This document shows, in pieces, positions 48,801 through 60,800 of a stretch of DNA of 64,000 nucleotides. The stretch is from Echinococcus granulosus. Lineage: Eukaryota > Platyhelminthes > Cestoda > Cyclophyllidea > Taeniidae. Under the pieces are notes generated by a model. The model was given only the letters and a program-made list of their open reading frames with translations. It ran no database searches and was not told the DNA's origin. The position numbers were made by a program, and so were the translations under genes. The stretch is from contig NW_020170397.1 in NCBI RefSeq assembly GCF_000524195.1, forward strand, positions 962,254-1,026,253. Direction: 5' to 3'. The number at the start of each line of letters is the position of its first letter. The stretch's first letter is position 1.

Positions 48801-51800
48801 CAGTGCTACCACTATGTGTGTGCGTGTGGCTGTGCGCGTGTGCAAGATTTGGCCAAACAAACAGGAGACGCCGCCGAATCAAACACTAAATGGGCAAACA
48901 GAGACATTTTCGCCGAGGTTAGTGCCGATATGCCCATCCCAGTGCTCCCTAACGTAAAATTTAGCAAAAGGGGAGACAGGAAGGCGATATTTGTGGCTTC
49001 GAGGGACTACTAAATACGCAGTTGTCGAAGTCATCAGATGTTATGCACAAGAGTAACCACTTGGCATTAGGAACAAATCTCAGAAACTTCCGTAAGAGGA
49101 GCAAAGGAAATCCTTCCAATTTTGAACACATTCACTGATAATTCAAAGGGGCAGTTAGCCGAAAACCCACATATTCTGATAATGCTTGAGTTGGAGATGA
49201 ACGCAGAGGTGAGGATGTGGACTTACGTGAGTCTGAAGTCCATTTTCTTGGGTTTCGATGCCGTTTATGCACTGGATGAGGACATAACAGGCATTGTCAT
49301 ACTCCGTCTCCGCGGCGGCTTCAAGCGCCGCGAGGTGAGCGGGGTCGAGGTCAGTGGATGCAGCGGCAGCAGTGACGGAGGAAACTCGAGCGCCTTTGCT
49401 GCCACGCAAGTTGGTCTTCTTAAGGTCGGGTCGGAAGAGGGTAGAGCCGAACTGCACCAGGGAGGAGAGGACCGTGGTGCTGCCTTGTGTTACACCTTCT
49501 CCCTCGCCCTCCGAATCCGACTCCGAGTGCCGACCTTCACAAGTAGACAAACAGGTAGTAACTACGCTGCTAACTTTGTAAACAACCCTGAATTTAATAT
49601 ACAATTGGCAAGAGACGCAATAAAGAGCCTGAGTCGGTCGTTGTAAATAACCCCAACCTGCAACGGCATTACGCGTATCTTTGCATTTCTCAGCAAGGAA
49701 ACTTGACTGCATGTTATTAAAAAGTAACAGAGACAGAAATGTGCTAGAGGTGGCAACTACTCTGAAGTAAATCGTTAATTTATTAGCGAGATATACGCTG
49801 ATCGTGTTAGAAACCACCAGAGACGGTGAATTAATCACTAGTCCGTAATGTTTACGTGGGCGAAACTACAGCCCGGAACCTTGTTGGCTGAATTAGGGTA
49901 GACTAAGTCTAACGGCAACGATACATCAGCCAGCACAGAGAATGTAGAGCCTCTAAACAACCTCGATAAAGTTTAATCTGCCTTAGATGTCGACGGAGGT
50001 CAACACCTCCACCGCTTTTAGATCAAATAACTTACTCTTAAACTAGAAACGAATGTAAAACAATGTTGTTTCATTCTGCGTTTCATCTCTACAATGCCTG
50101 ACAAGTTAATGGAACTAATTTTTCTTAATAATGAAATGACAGCCGATTGACCAGTTGGCATTTGAGCAATGGACAGGGGTGAGGGCTTTGTTGAGAAATC
50201 TGCCATGCACAAAAAGCGTGGCTCCTATCCTTCCCTGTCCGAAGGCTAAATATCGCCCAGAACTGTTTCCCTTTCTGTGTCAAAGATGTGAATCTGGACA
50301 AAACATCAGATAAATGCGGCCAACTTCGACTACTTCGGTCAGAAGACGAAAAAAAGAAACATAAATGCTCCAAAAGGAGCACTTACTACAGTCATCAATG
50401 CCACCACGACTAGACATTCAGTAGGGTTGTATTAATCACAGGATGGGTTGAATTCATGTAATTGACGTTTAAGGAAAACAACCTCCCACAGCCTCATTTA
50501 TTCATTCGATTCAATGACAAGTTAAAAATTACTCATTGTTACCTTTTGTAGAATAAAAACGTCAACTTTGGAGGACCATCTAGTTCAAAAGTATTCACCT
50601 CACGTCCGAACGCTTTTGATGAACTACTCCCATTGCTGTTGAGTTAGAGGGTCGTGTCTTTCCACTAGTTGAAGTGCTTACGTTAACCGTGATCTGCTAG
50701 AGACAGCCACAAATGAAATAGTTAAACATCTTAATACGTGTACTCTTTCGATCACATTAGTGCCATGGATTTGCCCCACCCTCGAAGCACTGCCACAAGC
50801 ACTCTTACAGTGAAGACGCTACTCAATGATACAAACTTCTGTGAGGAGTCGGAGCCTTCTGCTGGGTTTTCGACAAAAGTAAGCTTGTGTTAGACAGGCC
50901 ATCTGCCGCTGCCTTGTTGACAGCACGTGAACTAACAAGAATGAATTCAACCGGATTTGCAGAGGCCAGCACAGCTAAGACAGAGACCGGCATCACAATG
51001 TTGCCTTTTATTCATATTTTGGCCTTGATAATAAGTTTGAACAGGGGCGAGATTCGGCCTGACAGGAATAAGGCAGCCTGACAGATATTAATGGACAACA
51101 TTATCTTTACAATTATCCCCTCTGTAGATGTTTCTATCCCAATTATCTGGTAGTGTTTGGATACGACTTGGAGGTTTATAAAACTACATTCGGTGGAAAG
51201 AATGTACAATCTTTCAGAGAGCTAAGATTCATGATTTGACTGAGCCCGTTCACTCTGCTGAGTGCGAGGGAAAGACAACGACATAATGAACCACGTGCTC
51301 ATGGGCACGCTCCAATCCTAATGAATCATTCATGCCGAAAAAAAGGAAGCTAGAAGAGCACCTCAGGGAAGTCTGTTTTTGTCTTCTTTATTTTATTCTC
51401 CAATCTCATGCATCTAAGTACGGAATTTTTTGGTAATAGTTAACTCTGCATTCACCAGAAGCCAACAACACATAAAAAAGTTTCCACTTTTAGGCCTAAC
51501 AGCAACTCTTTTGTGCATTAGATGCTTAATCTGGAACAGAAAACCTCTACGTACTAATTTGAGATTTTAACATGAAAGGTAGGGGGGTTGTAAAACAGTA
51601 TGTTTTGGTTTTTTGCCGACCTCTTCCCTTTACTACTGTTGAGGTTATGACCACAGATGCACATAAAAACATCACATTTGTCCGCAAGGGTTCTGAATTC
51701 CTCCAGACATTCCTTTGAAGCAAAAAGGTGGATAAATGCTAGGCAAGGTATTTCTATCCTCAGTTATCGCGCAGCCCCAAGCAAAAAAAATAATTTGCAC

Positions 51801-54800
51801 CATCGCAGATTATAAAAATTAAGGCTTTGTTTAGGGTTTTTCTTTCTCCATGTGGCTAGATGATTATCCCATGTACTGTGGGCTCGCATTTACGGAGTGG
51901 ATCAACCGCAAAAGGCGCAATTAACCTGCAGAGGCAGCTGATAAGGGGGATGAGAAATGTCAGCTGTTACAGAAAAAACTTGTTTGTCAGAACTTAGGAA
52001 AGAGCAAGTCAAGGTCACTTGGTGTTCGAGAGCAGAAGAATGTAGGGCTCCCATATGAAGGCCAAAACTGGAGGAGGGTACCATATTCATATCAGATGTG
52101 GGAGATTCGACTACCAAATCACCGCTAAGTACTCTTCAGACAACAGGAAGAATCAGGATTTTAAAGGGCCAACATGTTATTTCACATACTTACCATCAGC
52201 TACCTCCGACGTGTCTTTGGAATAGAGCTGAGCGAATCGAGACACGAATTTCCCAAAGGAGGCATCTCCCCTAATGTTGACAAGAAACAATTTTGTGGGA
52301 TCTTTCACCGAATTTCGAAGTTTGAGAAAGTTATGCATAAAACGCATGGATTCCTACCGATCTTTTGCGTTGGCCGGGTTGTCATGGTAGCCCTCAAACT
52401 GGTACTTCTCCAGGACGACATCTGTCCCACTTTGAACATGTTCCTGAAGAAGGCGATGATAGGGCTGGCCTGGGATGTAATTCTGAAACTTTGTTGCGAC
52501 ATCCTCGTACTAGGGGGAAGATAAAATGGGGAAACCCCTCAATTTTAACATTTTGAATGTGACTTATAAACTCTTTTGGCATCTTGAACTCTTGCCGGGT
52601 TCTTTTGGCCACTTTGCTGAGAAATTCCGGGAAAGATCCATGACAGCGCAGCTCGCCACAAAGACATACCCACGGTAAATCTTTCAATGAGAGGAGGCTC
52701 TATTGCCTATTTTTAGCCGCCAAGACTAGGCAGTAGAAAAGACATTTTCTTCTGTCATCAAGGCTAAAATGAAGGACGCGCATCACGTTCGTACGCACTT
52801 ATGACAGAAAACAAAAGTGCAGCCAGAATCTGCCTTTGTTGGATAAGTAGCAAAAAAAAGGAAAAAACCACTTCCAAAAGGACTTTTCCGACTCCTTTAT
52901 TATTCTTTAAGGCGAAAAAATCCACTTATTATACATTCTTCTGAAGAGAGCGCAAGGGAGAGGACGGAGGGAGCATTCAGCAGTGCAGTGCTACTGAACG
53001 AAAGCCGTTTTAAAATGCAATGCTTTCCTTATTGAAAGAAGTACCCGGAGCCAGGTTAGCTTGCCTATAGACAGAGTCGTATAAAATGCGAAGCTCCTCC
53101 CGCAGCAGACGCTGTTTTGCCGTTATTGAAGGCACCAATTAAAGCCTCTTTCTCGATGATCTGCCTAAACAGTAGGGAGAACTTAACAGTCTGCAAATTG
53201 CTTTTGATGGTTAGGTAGGCTCATGAACAGCTTACAAGCGCCACTGTGTCTGCACACGTGTGATTCAGTCCCAATTTAGAGTTCATTTATGACTAATGAC
53301 GGTTTGACATAAATTACAGAAAGGCAATAGTTCACTTAGTCGCCTTTTGTATAGCGCCAAGCCTATGCTTAACGAAGATCCAAATATGAGAAGGCTGCAG
53401 TCACTACCAGAAGACCGAGTGGACACTCTCCAAACAAAACAATCTGTCATCGGAGGAAGAACAGGATTGGGTATTGTAAGGTATGGTAGTTGGGAAATGA
53501 TAATAGCCAAGTTGATTCGCATTTTGAGGGTAGAAACGCAACTTAACAGAATGATACAGAACGGATCACACTATGCTCAACGCACGAATGTCCACCTCCT
53601 TTCTTAAGACCAATTTCATTCAAACTTTTGTCTCATCACATTCCACCCCATCGCTAGAGGAGGTTGGTTTTGGAGCACACCACAAACTTCAGTTCTTAAA
53701 GGGCAGTAAAAAACGGATTCTTCTAGCATATTTTAAAGAACAATTTATCACTACCGCATCCAAATTTATCCATTTTTCCCCTGTGACCAAGGCATGGGGG
53801 GAGAGGAGGTGCACCTCACATCATTCCCCAAGCCGAACGATAGGGTAGCATTCACTTGTTTATCTACTTGTCTATCAAACCTTCGCAATTTCCAAGAGCA
53901 TTTTTATGTGCAGTCAAAGCTAGTAAAAAGAAATTTCACCCCTCCAACCCTGTTCTAATCGTCATGATTGCACGGATAACAGTTTCACTTCGTCCCACGC
54001 AATTTGTATCTTGAGGGCCGTCAGATCCACTGGACAGCTTTTGGTTAGACCACCGCTGCCCAGTCTTTAAATTCACCAAGAGAGCAACAATTCTTCACGT
54101 CTACTCATTGTTAATTCCAAGAGATTTAATTTAATTTTTCTGACCTAATGCCATGCAAATGCAATCCTCACCGTCATCAACAGCAGCCACTCCTTCGGAG
54201 GGATCTGTAACCCAATATCCATGAGATCTTGAATATCCTGAAACAGTTGTCTACTTCTATCAAGACAACCTCACGCAAATTAATCTTTTTTGTCAAAAAA
54301 AAGTATGCAGCCTTTTCTACATTGGTGTTCTTCCAAAAAATTAGAGGAAGTCCGTAATTACATAGCACAATGGCGAAAAATAAAGGGGATTAAAGGACTT
54401 CAAATCCACTTCGTCAACAAAATGGCTCCTTTATGGATGGTATATTTCAGTTTTTATAGGGACTATTAAGTAAAATAAGCTTCTCTTGATGCACCAAAAA
54501 ACTTGAGCACCTTTGGCGGGTTAATCAGTTCGGTGGTTGTGGCGTGGAAGAAGTAAACGGTTAAGGCGCTTACGTTGCTCAGCATCTTTGTCCGTGTGAC
54601 GAAGAGGTGACTGATGAGCTCGGCCATCGAATCGCTGACAACTTCGTCACATTTCGTAACTGTTAGCCTTGTATCGCAGATTATTTCAACCTTTACCAAG
54701 AGAGGACGAGCGACAGAAGGAGGAAGGAAAGGAAAGGGATAATTTTAATTTCTTGCATTTGTAAACTTCACTTCGACAAACATTTTCAAAACTTTCCCGC

Positions 54801-57800
54801 TAAAGAAGTACTCTGACCTTTGAGGGTACGTCAGACAAATGAAGCAAAGCTACTTCCACAGAACAAGCGTCTGTGAGGTAAGTTTAGCCTCTTAAAACCT
54901 TCTGTCTGTGAGGCACACTCTGTGGAGGCTGAAAAGTTCAATTATTATATCTAAATTAAGTGCTCCTCTATAATGTTCACGTCCCAATCGCCAGTTTTAT
55001 TTTTGCTGATTGTCAAGATACTACATAACGTCATAGTCTTTTGCGAGTTAAGGTGATAGTTTTTGGATCACGGACAGTAAGTTGTCGTCTCTTTCAGAGG
55101 AGGGAGGGAAAGGGAAGGTAACTCACCCTACTTTTTTCCAGCTCCACGAGTCTCGCGTTTGCCGCGTCCACGGATTCCCTGTAGGCGTACATTAATTCCA
55201 TCTCCTGAAATAGCAATTTCAAGCAGAGTTATATTGTATTAGTATATCTAACGCCCTATGAAGGACCTCCGACCTCCTATTTTAGTAAGCATTAAAGTTA
55301 TTTATGTACTACGTTGACATCCGGAAGAGAAGTGACACCAGAAGCGCTTGGTTTATCCATTGGACTCAGTTCAAGTAAGGCTGTGGCGATGGAGGGGAGG
55401 AGAGGGATGGGGCCTATGCTTGAGAGATTGACGCAGCAATTAGTGTGCATGGTCACCCTCTCTTTCTCTCTCTCGCGCTTCACGCCTGATCATAGTCAGA
55501 CATCTTTTGGCTCACCGCAGCAAGGAAGAAGAAAAACAGCAACCTTTCTTCCGTGCCCCCCGAAAAAACGCTTCTTGAGGTGTTTTCGGTAATATATAAG
55601 AAAATCAGCCTTATTACAACTTCTATCACTATTGAAAGGTGTACGAGACTGCATTTATGTCAATTTCACTTGATATCTGCGTAAATTGGTTTTAAATACT
55701 ATGGCCTCTGGAAAAAAGTTACCGGAATTGTAAAAGTAGATTAAGCATTACCATCTGCAATTTCAAGCGACCGAAACACTTCTGCGTAGTCCCTATGTTA
55801 CAAAAAAACAAGAAAGGACTGCCATTAGGATACTTCCCCAGCAAATTTCGGAACCGCGGAAATTTACGACAATGTCCAGATCCAGATCTATTTCATGGTC
55901 GACTTTTCCATTGCTAATGACTAACAACAGATCAGTCATCATAGCAGCCATCCACTAGTTACAGGTTTTAGCATTCTGCGCGGAGTAGGGCGATACTACT
56001 GACAGCTTCAAAAGTAGTTTGCCGGTTGCATTAAAACGCAAAAAATCCACGAGGTGTGCTGAAGGGTCTGAACTCACAATCAAATTAGAGCCATTGATAC
56101 AAAAAGGCTTCACTTTTTTCTCCGCGTTTATTCAAGGTGGTGTACTGTAGAGTTATCATTTTGACTCATCTCTGCAATATTTACTTATGAGATGGTCACA
56201 AAATGAGTAAGAAAACCAATTTCTTTGCTGTATATTTCATTAGAAAGGAAACATTTTATTAAAACTACTTCCTCCTCAATTCGTTTAATCTGGACACAGC
56301 TTTGACTCCATTATGCGTGAATTTTGGCCGTAAAAAGTTCACTATTAATTTGCTTAGCAGAGTCTGTTTAATGCAAGGCGGATACTTTCGATGGATTGTT
56401 AGTGTGATCCCTGAGACTATAAACGGTACTACTTCAAGCTTGAAAATGAATATGCAAGTATGGATGTAGACTTTCGGGGACTAAAAGCACGGAATGGCAA
56501 AGTTATATGGCCACGATCGGTCTTAATTTAGGATTATCATTAGTCACCCAAAAGTTGCTAAAGTGTGCAGCGAATGGGAAACAATGCGAGTGGTGTTGGC
56601 TTGATTCTACTTCACTCGTTGCTTGCAAGCAGGACCTGGGATTAGAGGAACCGTTTCAGTAGCAAACATTCAAACCTTTTTATGACCTTACTTCACTACT
56701 AACGGCTTTGCCGACCTTCAACTGCATTACAGGGGGTAGAGGGAGGGGACTTTAGAGGGAATTGTGACATTTCATGGTGAGAGGTGCTTTAAGGTAAAAG
56801 TCAAAGGAAGCGAAGTCCACCACGTATAATGGTCCATTAGAGTTTGGCTTCAAATAATTGCACTTTCTTCGAAAGAATAAAGGAAGCCGCATCTGCTAAA
56901 AAAAAATACGGCAGCAACTTCCCTTGAATGGCGAAACATAAGGCTCGGTGCTCTAAAAATAAGTAACTTGTTCGAAACGAACAAAGAGCGCAGGTGTTTC
57001 TGCAAATGTAGGAACTGCTTGTGACCAGTAATTACGACGCACAAAAGGAAACTCAATGGTTCAGTTAAAAGAAGGAGTTTATTTATTTTGCTAGAAATGC
57101 CTCTGAATGATGACCAAGCAATGACCATGGCATTCGGTGCATCAATTTAAACAACCACTCGGAGAGTGTAGTTTGACTGAGGAAGAGATCTTTCGGAGGC
57201 AGCGGTGGTAGAAACAGAGAGAAAGCGGAGAGAGGATTTTGCAAGTAACAGAATCATCGCTTCGGTCCGCCTTCATACAACACACTCCCAACCCTCGGTG
57301 CACATATAAATAGCTTCAGTTATGGTTGTCTCTTGCACCATGAAAAGATACCAGCATTCCTGCAGACTATCATTCATCCAAACTTCTAACTGGCCATTCA
57401 CCCGTTCGCCTACACAAAGCGTGGTACGAAGCAGCGCTGCGCGGCAATTCAAATTAGACTTAGTGAAACGGCCACAGACAGAGGGATGCAGCTGAAGCAA
57501 TACCTCCGGTTTCAACGATTTCAGGGGATTGCCAGTTATGCGAAAGTAACAATTATTCCTAAAAAGGGGGAAACAGCGACCCAATCAACTCATCTGAGTC
57601 ATGGAGACTTCCTGTAAAAACATATCTGATATGTTCCTGTCGCCAGGTGCGAGATAATCGGCCATTACTCTGTTTGAAGTCCCAGTCGTTAGAACTATCA
57701 GCCCACTTTTTCAGTGTTTGAATAAGTGATGATTTCAACTGACCTCAGTGTCGCTCATTGGCCACAAAATATGACGACTTGCATTCATCTTAAATAGACT

Positions 57801-60800
57801 TGTCCAGATCCAAATTTACTGAATTCGCTTTTCGGTAGTTCCATTGAATGAAGGAAATGCATTTATAAAGTTCAAACAAAAAGCCGCCTTTCTTTGAAAT
57901 AAACTACCTCTAAAGTTTTCGGTTATACTTTATTTTATTTAAAAAGTGCATGTTTCGGTTGCAAATCTGCAAGGATTTGTTTGAAGAAGGAGGAGAAGAT
58001 GGAGAAAGCATTGGGGACGTGCATGCAGAGCGAGGGGACGTCTGATGCCTGTCTAGACCCGGCGCGTTTTGACGCAAATATTTCTGGCATTTCGTGTAGC
58101 CTTGGGGACAGCACCGAGAGAGGCTGTGGGGGGCAGATTTCTCCTTGCTATGTTACGAACGCTAAAAAGGGAGTACGACTTTTTTCTTGCTAATGGAGCT
58201 GGATTGACGGCGCCCAGAGATAAGATCAGCACGATGTATTACCATAATTACTACTTTTTGGCTGTTGGACCACTTCAATACTAAGATGATGCGTCAAGGC
58301 AGAAGTATGGAGGTTAGACAAAAAATTCCCCTTTTTTAACAAATGGAAGGCTCAAACTTATGCCCCACGATTGTGTGTGCAACGTGAGCCCATTGAATGC
58401 GGAATCTCGTGTGAATGCGCAATCTCTTGTTTAGGTTTATAAAAGCGCATTTTGGATTCGAGAGGGTGATGCCGCTGACCCAAGCTTGTGTCCTTGAACA
58501 AACAAAGCAGATCAAACAGATTCGCATCTTTTCTACCTGTTTCATCATATGTTAGACTCTTCCGATCTACCTGGCTGCTATGAATAAGTCCCACCTTAAA
58601 TGGAACTGGAGGATAGCCGCAAGATTTCAACATTCCAGACTGACCTCCTACATTGTTCAAGTCAGTGGTCTTCAAAGAGTGCCACGAACCACAATTTACC
58701 TGGCAAAATCAAGAATTCTTTTCATAGTCCGTGGTGAAACAGGCAGAAGAGGGAATGGATAGTTGGTGGGAAGGAAGTGCAGTCCCCCTAAAGTGTATGT
58801 GTGGGTGTGGGCACGATGTGCACCAGTAGATTTACATCCTCGTCTGCCCCGATTGTAGCCAACAGGTCCGAAGAAAAGCTGCATTCACTGTTTGTGAAAA
58901 TCTGATTGCAACGTCATTCCTCCGCTGTCCTATGCGGGGTTCAAGTCACAATGTGAAATTCGCAATACCTAATAGGTGCATTTGAGACAATAGCCAAATT
59001 TTCAATTTAACCAGTTTCGACATAAACATGAACAATTTTTGCAAGACGTGCCACTTTATTCGGAGAATGCGATGTAAAAAGCCATTTGAGCCGGATATTT
59101 GAGGTTTCCAAGGTGTTTCTGTAGAGTTTTTGTTAGTTAACAGGTAACGACAACCTTCTCAAACTTTTCTGTCCTTGTTTGAGACACTCTCCTCCATTTA
59201 CCCTCAGCTGAAGCACTTTCGCCAGGCTGAAGGGCTTAAGACATGAAAATATTTTGTAATTCCCATGATTTTCATAGAAGATTTTCCTGTATGAGTTAAA
59301 GGGCAAGAGCTTGACAAACTCTTGGCATGAGTTTGACAAAATCAGTATTGAAGTGTCGGTTAAAATTGGGTATGCTTAGCTTGCCTGTAATCCAACCCGT
59401 TCCTCTCCTTCGAAACGTAAAACCCATATTGAGATCCTCAATGCAGTAACCGCATAGATACGTCTGGCAAAATTTAGAAGCTTTAAATTCCCCGCACTCC
59501 CTCCTACCTCAAAAGGAAGACGTGGCACTCAATTTCTCATCTGCTGTGGAAGGAAAAGACCTAACAGGCTGCCTTGAAACAATCGAGGATGGGACTGAAC
59601 GATGTCTGTGGCTCCGTTTGAACGACAAGAATGGCCAAGCCAAGGCGAGCTGTGGTTTTCGCACCGGTTTATAAACGGATGTTAGCTTTTGTTTCTGTGT
59701 GTGTGTGGATGCCATCCCGTGTGCCCGGGAGGCGGTGGTCGCAAGGCCTCTTGCGGTTGGTGTGCACGAACCTCCCTCCCAGCAGGGGAAATGACCACTG
59801 TCACCTTTTTGACAGGACTATTTTTGGACGCGAAGACGCGGTTAAACCGAACGTCAAACTCCAGTTCTATCTAGATCACTTTAAAATCAATCTGCGAGCT
59901 CCTCGCTTCACCTCAATTTCCTGTTTGCTAGGTCGGTTTTTCTTTCACCTTCCATCGTCCTCATGATTTCACAGTGTTACTATTTAGGCACAACTCTAAA
60001 TAACTAGTTAAAATCAAATGAGGGAGGTTTACTTTGAAAAAGAAAAGTAGAATGCGTTGCTGATGCAGGAGCAGCCTACCTTCTTATCATTGTCACCGAG
60101 TTGTCTCTCCAGCCTTTCCACCTTGGCTTTATGCTTAACAACGGCATTCATGAGAGCGGGATCGACAGGAGAGGGAGAAGTGTAGGCAATGGAGGCGGAT
60201 GCAGAGGCGGAACTGGCTGAGGTGGAGCCATCAAGGCCATTGTCTGTCGAAGCGGAGGCTACGGAGGTGGTAGCAGTGACTGCGGAGGCAGTACTAGGGG
60301 ATCCAGAGGCGGCACCGTTGATGGGGGGCAGTGGCATTGGCGAGGCGAGTGATGTGGTGGTAGCAGCAGCCATAAGATTGGCCTGGGAATCGTTCAGTGT
60401 TGCCTGTGCAGTGGCCAGATCTTCGCGAAGCTTTACACCCGTCTGGCAGCATTTGAAGTAGTTCGACTTTGCCTTAAACAACGCACTCTCCGCGTCCACC
60501 ATCCGCTTCACATCTGCCTTCCACTTTGCCTTCAGCACTTCGCGCGTCTTTGCAAATTCTGTTCTCTGGCGTTTCAGTACCTGTAGTTTAGCACAAGGTC
60601 TAATCAAGGCCCACTTTCTTTCGCAGATCAACTTAGCGAAGCTAGGTCATGCTAAGTCGCTAAACAAAACAGAGCAACAATTACACGATATCAAACATAC
60701 TTTCGTATTTGGAAGGAGATAAGCATCGAAAGTAAGACATAAAACAGACCTCAATAAGCTCCCGATATCGTTTGGTGTTGTGCAACTCCGTTTCCTTCGC

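Noticed and set aside
49122..49646. Plus-strand frame of 174 codons
   Set aside because: It is antisense to the RhoGAP exon 49227-49534, which has proper splice sites and family motifs.
50760..50900. Possible linker exon on minus strand (EGSDSSQKFVSLSSVFT)
   Set aside because: It has a fair acceptor and a GTAAGA donor, but its phases do not fit between exons 51926 and 49534.
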